A DNA stretch of 64,000 nt from a virus. Position 1 is the stretch's first letter. Each line of letters starts with the position of its first letter. Shown in pieces: positions 48,701 through 55,848 of this stretch. The stretch covers positions 1-64,000 of IMG/VR virus record IMGVR_UViG_3300025316_000011. One strand, written 5' to 3'. Below the pieces are notes generated by a model. The model searched no databases. It saw nothing but the letters and a program-made list of their open reading frames with translations, and was not told where the DNA came from. Position numbers and translations under genes: made by a program.

Positions 48701-51426
48701 TCACCACTAAGCATGTCGCTGATAACCTTTTCCTTGTCGGTAGATAAAAGGTTCTGTTTGTTTTCAAATAAGTTTTCTGTGCCTTCGTATGCTTTGGATA
48801 ATCCGGCAACATAACCAACATCGGAATCGGAAAGTACGGGAGCAAACTTCTGCCTGTCTCCCGCCTCCGTAACCAATTTCCCCTTTAAGTCGAGAAATTC
48901 ATTTTGTAAGTCCAACTGCCGGGACATATCAATTTTACTTGATACATCATTTATCATCCCGGTAATCTTTCGTACACTGTTTAACCTTTCAACATCATCG
49001 GTTAATTTACCGGCACCCCTTATTTCTTCCCGTATCTGTTGGACAACGGGAGTTAATGCCTGTTCCTCTGATATAGCCTTCTGGTTGAACTCTTTTCTGC
49101 GGGCAATCTCTTTGTCCACATCGGTAGAGAAAACCTTACTTGCCTCATAGGAACGATTGAGGTTATCATCTTTCAGGTTAGCTTCAAACTTATCCCGCCA
49201 TGCTTTGGATTTACGGTTTTCTTCCGTTATGGGATTTGTGTTCCCTACCGAATTACGGTAATCTTCATCGGTTTTGTCAATCACCGCACCCAACGAGATA
49301 TGATTTGACTTTACAAGGTCGTTATATGCCTTGGAGAAATCCGTTCCGTCCTCTTTGGTGGTAATGTCTTTTATCCTTTGTTTGGCGGTTTCCTGCTGTT
49401 CCTGAATAGCTTTTATCTTTTCAGGGTCGGATTCCGTCTTTAATGCTTCATTCCCCGATTCAATGGTTTTGCCATTAACAATGACATCACGTAGTAACCC
49501 GATATTGTTACCAAAGTTTGACCTTATGGCAGGGTCGGCATACATATTGGAAATCTGATCGGTATATTGAAGTTCCTGAACAAACGCCTGATAACGGGAT
49601 TCATTTTCCGTCATGGCATCGCTGCCTTCGGTAATTGGGTTCCCGTCTTTGTCATGCGTTTCCCTGCCAAAGAAACTTTTATTCTTTAAGTCCTCCGATA
49701 TTTTCAGGGCATCCTGTGTCTTACCTGATGCAGAAATGTTCTCCATGGTAATGTCAGGCATCTTTGAAAACAGTCCCGGAGAATCAAAAGGTTTCCCCCT
49801 TAACGTCTCTACCCCTTTTCTTGCGGCACCTTCGATTGGAGAATAAAGTAATCCGCTGAAAAACCCACTGACGTAACTTGACATCATCTTATTCGGTAAG
49901 CGGTCAATTACGTTTGATATGAAACTCTTGTTGGCATCGTATTTATCAAACTGGCCTTTTCCCGGTGCTGCGTTTGGGTTCTTCGATAATGCACGTAAGT
50001 CATTTAATGTCTGTACCCCGGCTTCTACTGCTGTACCTGATGCCATCATGGTTCCCATCCCGTGTGCGCCAAGTAATAACTTCCCAACGGGTGTCCCGAT
50101 ACCTTTGACAAAACGAAGTTTAAGTTCAGGAGATAATAGAGCAAAATCAGTACCCCATTTAAGACCGTAACTTTTCATCTCGTTTGAAATGAGTTTAGTT
50201 GTCTGTGCCTTTAATTCGGCACCCATAAGTCCTTTCGATAAGAACGTTGGCCCCGTCATAAAAGCGGTTGCGCCAAAAGCGGGTCCGGCTAACATCACCT
50301 GCCATGCTAAATCAGCGGGGTCAACCCCATTTTCTTTTCCCGCTTCGGTATATGAATCCATCCCCATTCCGGTAAATAAGGCAAAGGTGGCGGCACCATG
50401 CGCTGATGCTTCCGCTGCCATCCCCGAACCAAACATACCTGATGCTTCCATTGCTCCCCCTGCACCACGGGTAAGCAGCACAATAGGGATAAGTGACCCT
50501 ATGGAATATGCTGCGGCTGAAAACGAAGAAAACATACTCCCCTGCGCTTCCATGCCAACGGGAATCTGACTACGTTTACTTAAATTCTGAAATACCCTGC
50601 CTTCACGTTCTAACCATGAGTTACTGTCTTTTCCCGTGGTCATAAAGTCAATGAACTTATTGCTCTGTTCCATGACGGAACCTACCATAGATTGAACACC
50701 TACAAGTCCATTATATACCCCTTTGAGTAGCGCACCATACCAGTTCTCCGTCATTGACTGCGGTCCCCATGAGGATGCTATCTGACTACGAAGGACCTTT
50801 GGGTCGTCTGCCGCCACGTTACGGTAAATGGAGTTTCCGTACTCATCCTGGTCTATGATACGTACCTTTGATGGGTCGTCTCCCTGTAACAACGGAGCCA
50901 ATGAAGGAATAAGTGGTGAACCAATGCCAATAGGGACATTGGCTAACTTCTGTAAAAACCCCGGAGGAGAGTAGGGTACTTTCTTCCCGTCGGTGTCAAC
51001 GACAAAACCTTTTGAAGCTGCCAACTCGTCACGGGTAGCGATAATCCTACCGTATTTGTCAACCCCTTCCGGCATCCCACCTGTGACGCTTTCATCGTAT
51101 TCGGGTGTCTTTAATTCAGGTTTGTCGTATTGCCAGAAAGGGGCTACGCTGCCATTGTATTTAGTGGTAGCATATCCTCCGTAGGAATCATGTGCCTTTT
51201 GGTAAACTTCGTGGAATTTGTCTTTAGTGATACCTTCGAGCATCCCTCCTTTTGAGGCATATTTCTCGAAAGACTTGTCCTCCGGCAAAAGGGTAAAAGT
51301 GTAACCATTTTCCCGTGCATGAGTAGCCATGTCCTCATGGGTAAAACCTCCGGCAAACATCGGGAGGAAATCTCTTTTTTCAACTTCTTTTTTTTCAGGA
51401 GTTATGGTAGGTTGAGTATCTTCCAC
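36772..51426 (-). CDS. Giant polyvalent protein (SF1 helicase, zinc-protease motifs, LPD domains), 4884 aa
   Basis: A single frame of 4884 codons, start GTG at 51426. Parts by approximate residue: a hydrophobic G/A-rich region (300-500) that may insert in membranes; an SF1-type helicase with Walker A FIGGDSGTGKSTS (1250), DESQ (IIIDESQRL, 1330), GDIRQG (1358) and a late ATGRASDF motif (1498); HEFFH (2485) and HELQH (3521), two zinc-protease-type motifs; and DEIQSDWGQKGKK (3125), then AWTKLGLKVALKQAIKEG (3230), which are polyvalent-protein (LPD) signatures. The C-terminus has one hydrophobic helix (about 4805). Phage polyvalent proteins of this kind are thought to be injected with DNA to counter host defences. 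No RNA polymerase motif (DxDGD) seen. Confidence 0.75.
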   Translation of the reverse strand: MEDTQPTITPEKKEVEKRDFLPMFAGGFTHEDMATHARENGYTFTLLPEDKSFEKYASKGGMLEGITKDKFHEVYQKAHDSYGGYATTKYNGSVAPFWQYDKPELKTPEYDESVTGGMPEGVDKYGRIIATRDELAASKGFVVDTDGKKVPYSPPGFLQKLANVPIGIGSPLIPSLAPLLQGDDPSKVRIIDQDEYGNSIYRNVAADDPKVLRSQIASSWGPQSMTENWYGALLKGVYNGLVGVQSMVGSVMEQSNKFIDFMTTGKDSNSWLEREGRVFQNLSKRSQIPVGMEAQGSMFSSFSAAAYSIGSLIPIVLLTRGAGGAMEASGMFGSGMAAEASAHGAATFALFTGMGMDSYTEAGKENGVDPADLAWQVMLAGPAFGATAFMTGPTFLSKGLMGAELKAQTTKLISNEMKSYGLKWGTDFALLSPELKLRFVKGIGTPVGKLLLGAHGMGTMMASGTAVEAGVQTLNDLRALSKNPNAAPGKGQFDKYDANKSFISNVIDRLPNKMMSSYVSGFFSGLLYSPIEGAARKGVETLRGKPFDSPGLFSKMPDITMENISASGKTQDALKISEDLKNKSFFGRETHDKDGNPITEGSDAMTENESRYQAFVQELQYTDQISNMYADPAIRSNFGNNIGLLRDVIVNGKTIESGNEALKTESDPEKIKAIQEQQETAKQRIKDITTKEDGTDFSKAYNDLVKSNHISLGAVIDKTDEDYRNSVGNTNPITEENRKSKAWRDKFEANLKDDNLNRSYEASKVFSTDVDKEIARRKEFNQKAISEEQALTPVVQQIREEIRGAGKLTDDVERLNSVRKITGMINDVSSKIDMSRQLDLQNEFLDLKGKLVTEAGDRQKFAPVLSDSDVGYVAGLSKAYEGTENLFENKQNLLSTDKEKVISDMLSGDIANDITSDNPLSISNMSFSDTSEPTVIRQKIKDLQDKVEKNKMIVRSAYLLGAKDELKPHLSPNDITLSEDQGNKHLNLLNRYYSILRLYDDLNESKLNNHNDKYFIQGIDKAKRDLENIAQGIVSVMPEYNDLVKAIPSIPEAWKEMKYTLSDGERKKLHEANRQIVEIKSRLFELQDKIIDSPEFEAFISDLVLHRHMQGIEDTYLNTQFYDNKEYKSSLDALYQLKPGDDYLTRKGGTSVGYINTINSLIETFGVHAKSMELARLKAFTETGESVDPLIQGAQSLAFSFMVNDNGNAHKILGKVVEAESKYLTTWKGVGIQAEVDAMNRVFMDNSIFIGGDSGTGKSTSFLKGLYDLHSYYSEEPFSKDVVAIGVSVGNEKSLGEGLSGIKPEYLRLEDVLNSPDLIERVKRADHIIIDESQRLSDNDIILIKNHFGKSGTILFLGDIRQGTDNISKVGAKSLTLTERKNNNNPLVNVLHDVFRGIGDAMPNGFVDENGNGIQYFKDAKGVVDAFYADPSGEKALILNPLDYEDLTEEEKKNPNIFVLDKDIQDNGETPKSIRGSIFKKVYIGFERNGNDADYYTATGRASDFVALPDRKADDLNKGRKEDVSWVETPAQLPDDLLKRYYDREIDRLRTVTGDQTTGVKPVEPVKGKTDPDQILPVTVKPTAGDVFKTIDPKGYARIVSVGKDGISLKVVVADTEAEVKAINIDDPLLKPSKMDISGISYIDTNHRDKYVPKPVGKVAKGKTSAFAETGESYAYTHYTFGSDVSAEDHTTKQDITKHIHALSAYFNPELVYLRSQDMTDPLGNKVTMNDVLSVRFTFKDGAKKAEFLDQLKRSTGSRLSEKAFAEIEKSVNETGELPEKFRYLMMLDQPHKGLSEDHNAALKDLITEGRGKFSNDPVVLSNNIPLGDDYKVYSVTGKNQDGRTKYIPVSELIGKMEGKVVFGNMATAKNIYEKGTMRQKLIIQYDPVAIISESNYIILRTLKMSEVAAAEGKSIADILKAWKDTDTYLTQNGEMDGTMLFNFIHNNRAQFKNKEIGKIIGDFGKWEYDTAAAGYRLKLKKEFANKEGYAKMFDRIIERSSELGNVELPFDKAYGLSDILSGRAGTFLTNTLDLLPHTSVFINDIKPGEVVQAGPESNPPVTFGKGEGSAEEAINFVNQEKEKIKADKNEKVPAKEYKEFVDNNVVSDKRLNTIADKLFAGETLTTREQSIRAARTSEVESLLQDRKNDSENISEEQFPQWAVESKYATPNDLIAAYDQVVLTSQSGLQPWQERLEAEQFSYKSYVRFGDENTLKVEQKSGRKKGQFKKKHPIEKNWLLDKSNDTNLKGIDLFVNEENEGYNSNITPDDVIDFINSNPDKSVFKDKVPEIQKEISRKYKEKTGMSINEGKKRIKAAYAEIPDFATLDTFVKHNGIDISTATKEELLSSIEANKDQFQGFPFSEESYNNLYKYLSDEKTVLEVYPKSNLGNEGGAPADGNGEENGPIFEESRETDTRRISRETLNTWLDSNVHPDIAADIRESLDKHGIGFLNIDGKQVFGYLHNGRIRLEMQRDGIVYTSPKHEFFHMVYNYFLDEPSKGIIMNESKTAMKRYSPQWRGKKITDLQAEEWIAHYIGKTGIEKPFEKKEKSPWYTPKGIFQAFMDMVNKMFGRYQPDMKHIDNLIYDIDHGRFKDQMPDLSRKATRTELDPSKEVNKVLTNIEHHAMDEFGGGKPYHDLFLDRYFKKSIGEKAIDLNGTDYHLYSAKDRQEYVEGFDKYQSWLKGIADMPKNVAIGELEKIGVRNPGEFYDSITDNMFVRSFRGNSLISETDPKTVEFLQDEFKRLPEDLQSKYAYQILLTNGLESKQGSAINIIPKEFYDKPNGLHEQSTAFGRYLDGIGNDQNEYSRLSTEMKAYAGGEGYKRYPHGGFDSEKTTTDGTMSNTSTVKPLSPYLDVINGFYSPVEKAVLDIKAEKLTGNKWLEQLRSRGVKGDELTYTGLDDMLKANPSKTFSRGEIQQWMKDNRIDIREVSKGDNEVKLQEEYDLIINAKNAIFSRVERDSNYTHFADEIWGDVDHFIKNGGEKPTYIPEKAFDQLVKLELRNNEIRTKLTSKEEREKSQTKYSAYQLPGDKENYKEVLITLPPKEPTTDELQQMAFVQYNVPYDELNDAQQRNTRSYVLASRDFYYRSSHFDEHNILAHLRLSTRVDVNGKKVLFVDEIQSDWGQKGKKEGFKEPNSITELPTGFIVEPPTKFEDYWKITAPKGYDRATQDFVFDSGNTKEEAIKNALETLNKDANKSKHTHAPFVTETTAWTKLGLKVALKQAIKEGAESISWTTGEQQNERYDLSKKINEIHYSGSNLKAYDHDGNTVIERTGVQPKDLPDIIGKDVAEKLMAQEPKGTLRSLTGQDIKVGGKGMIGFYGSPAEGKLGIVGQVAEGLWGKGSVKTKDIGTKRLINENDFTDSFVVKSPHTGDYQLRAWNDDVLSTIPIDVGNQLSKEAIQKTLQEIAIESERKINGSTTQHSIDITPKMRDEVAQGLPLFQKPIDLNKIQDNRVVQQSFEILLDKIKGQFEQLNFIKEDSDSLREKGISPTARGYVDGQGIHYNIDKVTSSTGVHELQHIWNAVYKSRNPEKYAEFENYVKDAISQGGNDVAKLSEQIKITYPELDGQQHIDEVMATMGGFTSIPAVERFLRESDSKIPETDKTFATRIYENVKRYVTELWNGLKGILGLKDGFDIGNPDLEKFFKDFTNQVLKGDKFTFTPDEMKVIDKMGKAESRSAKMPVLDISDLTLHLASDHADSLRFSKLTPEEVTDEIFNEVKKTGVNARGNYYYNEGTHQTVFPADKYDTDEKLKEAIHNQVTPKYPMIDGKVPELIQNFISFANTPIGLSATHNSKQATISDIASTVGLKDYNPQVLKTLINLLGIEQGAMDVVRYSQLPEHADPRFRSLYKDDLKGYDPIVVVHGFDKNGKADVSIFDVTSYGQGTDAVIGRQRNILGDIMDDKKYRKLGGPAEYNDSMYSYRKLMIGMQALGMDATFRKLSVIETRKNSVKPYQVNSIEDIGKILDILKAQPEFMDMVGSITIRGIIQNKRIENDKLRTPFINQLSEYLSNQEEMMDPYEEFDTKRESVVARRDLLTKGSKQAKIKALTEWQRVLDHKIGSDTEKFADPIYQLVSATLDELKRPGTGFGHIETANQIADIKGGGLENIPSPLVQRSSFIQASAGAMQMSIERTVSAYWKYHEKIFPLLEKVVAQHGIKAQPFVGTAGNLYFDHLYKDMDVVAGKDLTYGGKSYKKGDKVTVRGTVLHMDKNDPETKPLYDKGKITDADLELTNAMYDEMRKRTIADIYWQHQFTEIGSEHDDLNISEFTWEDAEQQFNDMNSRAPKGHIPVIDKSANEMLMQGKFKEGLKKYFDNIQAPDQIFTDVTKDKSMTKLFSSINQQMLDPSKTHEKIGLVEVRDGNTSHFELFDPDLNEKASHDIEKIGNYFMLKGIRDEMIGNEFLPEYNTQMALMTGWENSNNVNLRHTREFMEEYFNRYVNKQNADKRDNGGTIDVPLIGPVETADVANTAMRGMTNILLMYRFVTAPKVLIAGAFKSTVNAIAQSAANIGMPEELRSEILPTMADHLKAAGKMFSNRRKVWAIARKFHYWNQTEDSLLHSPMENLSVKKNALSAAWGMLPDNSVDQTMRVHSLVSQLIHNGAWEAYSVDAKSGDLAWDRFKDKRYFNSDGSQSAKQKAMYNALTERLKSQGEMSDSDIIPDRGDDWDIVNNHYKWYASQFVYVGIDDATKALMTNGWKGKMVGMFRMFMMPHLNNLGVNAKTGETIGGGRWVPYLDEEGNTMTKWEMNIMEGHFQSWRHVIHDLRDFKNMKDPLKYWQSLPTHRRINLGRSLVYAGALAGLVYFIGTLTKKDQQKYSYLYSELMLGYASEEWMKNPIPILGTTLRLTEVGLGQKKFSVLAGTLGVYGGYKRAVALTTP

Positions 51427-51437
51427 GGTAGTTTAGT

Positions 51438-53330
51438 TTAATATTTGCCTTGGTTACTGTATTGGTCCATTGCTTGCTGCTTGGCCTTTCTTTCTGCTTC
51501 ATCTCTTGCCTCAATCGCACGTTGTGTACCCTTGGCATATTCTTTGTTTTCAAACTGAATAAGCGTTTCCGGCTTTACTGGCATATCCAACGGAATGATC
51601 TTATATTCCTGTTTGCCTTTTTTACCTCCGGCAAATTCATCGTACCATACTGATTCATATTGCCCTTTGTCAACACCTGATTCTATGTTTACTCCCTGAA
51701 TGCGTTTAAGGTTTTTAAAGAAAGGACTATCCGCAGGGACAGCCATACGGACCCTTACGGTAGGAACCACGGCACGCCTTAAATTATCAATAGGCTTTTT
51801 TACGTCCATAAGGTCAAGGGTCTTTCCCCCGTCTTTTGATTCAGGTATGAAGTTTTCCTGAACCTCCCCTGAAATCCCTACAATACGGGCATGGGAACCT
51901 TCAAAGATAGACATGGAATTTGGTGCGCCATCGGGAGAATAAAAGAAGTTCATACCCTTTGAGAAATAGTCAGGCATGATACCCCCTTCATGGGTCATAA
52001 ATGAAGTTGCATTGTTATTAAACTCTGTGATGTTACTCAATGGGACTTCCCAACGATTAAGTTGTAATTCTTCCTTTGTCTTTACGTCAACAAACTTTTC
52101 AGTTCCTCCAGAAGGTCTTAATGTTCCACCTTCCTTATATGCTATTTCAGATGGTCCTGACGGTTTTGATTCACCTGTAAGTATTTTAGTAAAACCACCC
52201 TTAACTACGTTTCCTTCTCCCGTCCCTGCATCTTTAACTTTGATATGTTCGGTAGCATCCGTTACGGTTGTTCTGCCGGGAATTTCAGATAATATAAGGT
52301 CTTTACCGTAACCCTTAATCATATCGTTTAACCGTTCCTTTTCGTTACGGTCAAGTTTCTGCATATTCAAAAGTTTGGAAACGATACCGGATTCTTCTTT
52401 GTTGAAGGTAAAAACCCCTTTATCGTTATCCATCGAGAACCCTATATTGCCATCCTTTGTCTGCCTTGCATGGAGTAGTTTCTCATAGAATTTACTTGTA
52501 AGGTCAAGTCGGGCAGGTTCCGTCATGTTTTCCATCATGTTATTCGCTGCATCCCTCAACTTATGTGCATCGGTGCTGCGAGTAAGTACGTTGATATAAC
52601 TCATGTTTTCAGTTCCATAGACGGGAATTACTACCTGCGGTGCATAAGTTACTTTACCATTGGCATCGGTAACGGGAATAGGTACAGATTCTTTACTTTT
52701 ACCTGCTTTACCATATTCTTTATCAACAAACTTATTCCATGAACCTGTGTAGTTGATTTTGGTATCTAATCCCGTGTGAACAGGCATACCTGACTTTTCC
52801 CCCGGTGCATAATCAAAACCTCTTACCGCTTCGATATGGGTAAGCCATCCTGGACCTCCCTCTTTGTCCCCAATGACAGGCATATAAACACCGTTATCAT
52901 CGGTAAGTGCGATACTGTTTGCGGTGCTTTCATCTCCACCTTCTACAAGGGCTTTTTCGTAACCTTTGGACTGAATGTAGTTTTGCTTATACAGGCTGGA
53001 TTCCGCCTGTAACTTCATTTTCTGCTGGTCAATATCCATCAATTCCTTGTTCCACTCCCGCTGCATATCGGATGAAGGGATATTCTGTGACTTGGAGAAG
53101 TATTCCATCATCTTACTCCTAAGACCTTGTTCCCGTCCCGATAAGGATGATTGCTTTTCAAGGTAATACATTTTCTGACCGGGAAGCATATCTTCGTCAG
53201 CATGTTCCTCTTTGTATTGTTCCTTTTGGTAAAAGTCAGGCTGTGATGATTGCCTTAACTGCTTCATCTCGTCAGCCTGACCTTCTACCTGTGGATTTCG
53301 CTGCGGAGCCGGGAGTACCTGCCATGCCAT
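51438..53330 (-). CDS. Structural or injected protein, 630 aa
   Basis: The first 120 residues are Q-, K- and E-rich coiled coil (NPQVEGQADEMKQLRQSSQP onward), followed by a mixed region with D/G-rich turns and a basic C-terminus (EARDEAERKAKQQAMDQYSN). No enzyme motif. Located directly upstream of the giant protein gene, so probably an internal or ejection-associated virion protein. The role is inferred from position. Confidence 0.55.
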   Translation of the reverse strand: MAWQVLPAPQRNPQVEGQADEMKQLRQSSQPDFYQKEQYKEEHADEDMLPGQKMYYLEKQSSLSGREQGLRSKMMEYFSKSQNIPSSDMQREWNKELMDIDQQKMKLQAESSLYKQNYIQSKGYEKALVEGGDESTANSIALTDDNGVYMPVIGDKEGGPGWLTHIEAVRGFDYAPGEKSGMPVHTGLDTKINYTGSWNKFVDKEYGKAGKSKESVPIPVTDANGKVTYAPQVVIPVYGTENMSYINVLTRSTDAHKLRDAANNMMENMTEPARLDLTSKFYEKLLHARQTKDGNIGFSMDNDKGVFTFNKEESGIVSKLLNMQKLDRNEKERLNDMIKGYGKDLILSEIPGRTTVTDATEHIKVKDAGTGEGNVVKGGFTKILTGESKPSGPSEIAYKEGGTLRPSGGTEKFVDVKTKEELQLNRWEVPLSNITEFNNNATSFMTHEGGIMPDYFSKGMNFFYSPDGAPNSMSIFEGSHARIVGISGEVQENFIPESKDGGKTLDLMDVKKPIDNLRRAVVPTVRVRMAVPADSPFFKNLKRIQGVNIESGVDKGQYESVWYDEFAGGKKGKQEYKIIPLDMPVKPETLIQFENKEYAKGTQRAIEARDEAERKAKQQAMDQYSNQGKY

Positions 53331-53345
53331 ATTCCGAAGTGTTAA

Positions 53346-53762
53346 TTAGTTCTTTAACGATAATGGTTTTTCACCTTTAATGGCTTTGGCTTTTTCCTCT
53401 ACTTTGAATTTTAATGATTGTGTTTCTTCTGCGGTCGGGGTGCATTTGCCTAAGATAAGAGCATAACGGATACATGGATAATCAATACCATCCATGATAA
53501 CATACTCTGTCCCACGTTCGAGGATTTCCCCCGGAAGATAAACAATATCCCCTTTTTTAATGTCCATGTCGTATTTGATACCTCCATTCATGTAGTAAGG
53601 AGAAACATACATTACTAATCCCCGATAGGGATGATCTTTGAAATTACCCTTTGATGCGTAAGGCAGTTGAGTATTAGGATTGATAAGTGGGCTTGATGTT
53701 GTTGGTTCGGTGTATATGGGTTTCACCACTACGTAACCATTTAAAGGCTGATACTCTGTCAT
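53346..53762 (-). CDS. GroES-like (Cpn10/gp31-type) co-chaperonin candidate, 138 aa
   Basis: Pattern of a 10-kDa chaperonin fold: YQPLNGYVVVKPIY near the start, then GLVMYVSPYY, a KKGDIVYLPGE hairpin near 90, and IMDGIDYPCIRYALILG near 97-117, as in GroES and phage T4 gp31. The middle loop (TEPTTSSPLINPNTQLPYAS) is where the mobile GroEL-binding loop would be. It has its own promoter at 53786-53820 and heads the injected-protein genes, so it may help fold the virion proteins. Alignment is by eye only. Confidence 0.5.
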   Translation of the reverse strand: MTEYQPLNGYVVVKPIYTEPTTSSPLINPNTQLPYASKGNFKDHPYRGLVMYVSPYYMNGGIKYDMDIKKGDIVYLPGEILERGTEYVIMDGIDYPCIRYALILGKCTPTAEETQSLKFKVEEKAKAIKGEKPLSLKN

Positions 53763-53785
53763 ATTTCTTTAGTTTTATGTTGCTG

Positions 53786-53820
53786 CAAATATATACTTTT
53801 ACTATATTAAAGTCAACAAA
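53786..53820 (-). promoter_or_regulatory. Late promoter for the chaperonin-like and giant-protein genes
   Basis: In the only sizeable gap of this block, the minus strand has TATATTTG (53786-53793, exact TAnnTTTG). Upstream lie TTGAC (53812-53816, 18-bp spacer) and TTTG (53817-53820). The gap 53763-53832 has no gene. Confidence 0.6.
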
Positions 53821-53832
53821 GTTAGAAAATAA

Positions 53833-55845
53833 TTATTTCCTCATATACATATCCGCCATCAATTTTGAATAGACCGCATCCTTCATCCTCTGCTTTTGTT
53901 TGAGGTCGTCATATTCAACCGGACCGTAGATTAGGTTCACTAAAGCCTTGTATCTTTCAGTATCTTGGAGACCTGCGGTTTTAAGTCTTTCCAATTCCAA
54001 GGTAGCGTTCTTCGTGGCTACATCGGCATCCATGGCTGACTGCGTAAGGCTAAACTGATTAGAAGTCCGTGCGTTTTCCGATTGAGCCTTTGTCTCCATT
54101 TCAGCATTAATCCCGGCATACTGCTCCCCGACTTTATTGGTGGCTTCGATACCAGAAGCGATAAGGCTTGGTATCATGTCGGTTCTGCCTGTTTGGGTAA
54201 GTTTCTCCACCCCTGCGTTTATCTGCCTTCCTACTTCGTCTAAAGTAGCTTTTGGGTTCTGATAGCGGGGTGTTACCATTGTGGGAGTTCCGGCAGGAGT
54301 ATTAGGTACTCTTACCTGTTGAGGTTTGGGTTGAAGAATGGTAATCAGGTTGGCGGCTACATCCCCTAACATTTTCTTTTCAGCATATCCAAATTTAAAC
54401 TTACTACCTGTTTCAGTTGTTTTAGACAAATCAGGAGGATTCATCAGAGATTCAGGGTCCATTGTTTGGGGATCTTCTTTTTGAGGGAATAGTCCGCCTG
54501 ATTTCGCAATATCATCCCATCCCGATAATGCCATGTCGGGGGTATCTTCAAACGTTGCATGTGGAGGTGTCTTAGGTGCAAAACCTGCCACATTTTCATC
54601 ATATTTCCAATTAGGGAATGTCCCTAATCCCTTTGTTTTTCCACTAAGATCAAAAGCAGGATTCTCATATTTCCCTAATCCAATACCACTTGTCTTTAAT
54701 TTACCTAATCCGATATTACTTTTAAAATCCCCTCCCGTGTCGGAGGTCCCTGTCCCCAAATCTCCCCTTACTCCTTTTTCAATAGGCACTTCATTGACGG
54801 GGCTTTTACTTGTCGGTGCGCCTGTAAATGGATTTTTGCCTTCCTTTACCAACTGCTTCATCCTTTCTGTATTCGGATGTGCATTACTCGATGTCCCAAA
54901 CAGTGCGGAGAAATTAACAAGTCCTGTGTGTGGATTGAAAAATTCATCCCCATCTGGTGGATTATCTGCTCCGTTGACTGCTTTGCCAACACCATTGACA
55001 TTTGGGATGCTATCGAGAATGGATTTTAATGTTTCCCCTGAATTAAGTCTCCCCTGTTGATCTTTGTTTAGAATGGCATGGTTCTTAGGTAACTTTAAAT
55101 CAATCCCGCCTTGAGCATGTGACGGGCCTACAAGCGGCTTTTTGCTTATGATCTTATGGTTGTTATCAAATTCAACAACGATTTCTCCACCTTCGGCTTC
55201 AACGGGTGCGGAACCTGACTTGTTTTTGCCCCCATTTTTAAGAACAGGTTCTTCAAACGTGGCTTCCTTTGGAGTAGAAGGAGATAAGGCTTCCGTTGTC
55301 CCTGGTGCATCCATAACGGTCGAAGTAGGTCCCCCAATCAATGATGTGCTACCTGATCCCGGCAATGCGTTTTGAGTAAATGCGGGAGACGAACCACCTA
55401 CCGATGCCCCATTTTGTAATACAGAAGAAGTCATTCCCGCCCCTTCAAATGCACCTGCGCTATTTAATCCACCAACAACGGATGATGCTGCGCTTGCAAC
55501 ACCCATAACGGTATTATGGGTCTGCTCCATACCGTTGATTTTGTCAACCTGCTTTGGGTCGAGTTCTGTCCCGTTGATAAGGCTTACGTCACGATATGCT
55601 CCCGCCACTTTCCCCAAAGAACTCCCTGCGGCATTCTGCGATACTGCGGTTTTACCCGATCTCCGGTATAACTTTTTTTTGGCTTTGTCGGCGGCACTCC
55701 CGGCAGCAAAACCATATATGCCTCCTGCCACGGCACCTACTCCAGCACCTATTAATGTCCCCACTCCTGGAATTACAGACCCTATCGTTCCACCTACGGC
55801 AGCACCCGTTACGGCATCGCTACCTGCTGTTCCCCATTTATCCAT
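53833..55845 (-). CDS. Glycine-zipper structural protein, 670 aa
   Basis: Residues 10-55 form a glycine zipper (AAVGGTIGSVIPGVGTLIGA, GVGAVAGGIYGFAAG), which can insert into membranes. Near residues 216-275, VEAEGGEIVVEFDN, then VGPSHAQGGIDLKLPKNHAI, is a conserved phage motif seen in Bacteroidota phage virion proteins. The C-terminal half is P-, G- and N-rich, then helical. Likely a tail or ejection protein. Encoded downstream of the 1416-residue protein. Confidence 0.6.
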   Translation of the reverse strand: MDKWGTAGSDAVTGAAVGGTIGSVIPGVGTLIGAGVGAVAGGIYGFAAGSAADKAKKKLYRRSGKTAVSQNAAGSSLGKVAGAYRDVSLINGTELDPKQVDKINGMEQTHNTVMGVASAASSVVGGLNSAGAFEGAGMTSSVLQNGASVGGSSPAFTQNALPGSGSTSLIGGPTSTVMDAPGTTEALSPSTPKEATFEEPVLKNGGKNKSGSAPVEAEGGEIVVEFDNNHKIISKKPLVGPSHAQGGIDLKLPKNHAILNKDQQGRLNSGETLKSILDSIPNVNGVGKAVNGADNPPDGDEFFNPHTGLVNFSALFGTSSNAHPNTERMKQLVKEGKNPFTGAPTSKSPVNEVPIEKGVRGDLGTGTSDTGGDFKSNIGLGKLKTSGIGLGKYENPAFDLSGKTKGLGTFPNWKYDENVAGFAPKTPPHATFEDTPDMALSGWDDIAKSGGLFPQKEDPQTMDPESLMNPPDLSKTTETGSKFKFGYAEKKMLGDVAANLITILQPKPQQVRVPNTPAGTPTMVTPRYQNPKATLDEVGRQINAGVEKLTQTGRTDMIPSLIASGIEATNKVGEQYAGINAEMETKAQSENARTSNQFSLTQSAMDADVATKNATLELERLKTAGLQDTERYKALVNLIYGPVEYDDLKQKQRMKDAVYSKLMADMYMRK

Positions 55846-55848
55846 AGC

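Noticed and set aside
36772-51426. Giant virion RNA polymerase as in crAss-like phages
   Set aside because: No DxDGD-type catalytic motif was found on reading. The recognisable motifs are helicase, metallopeptidase and polyvalent-protein types.
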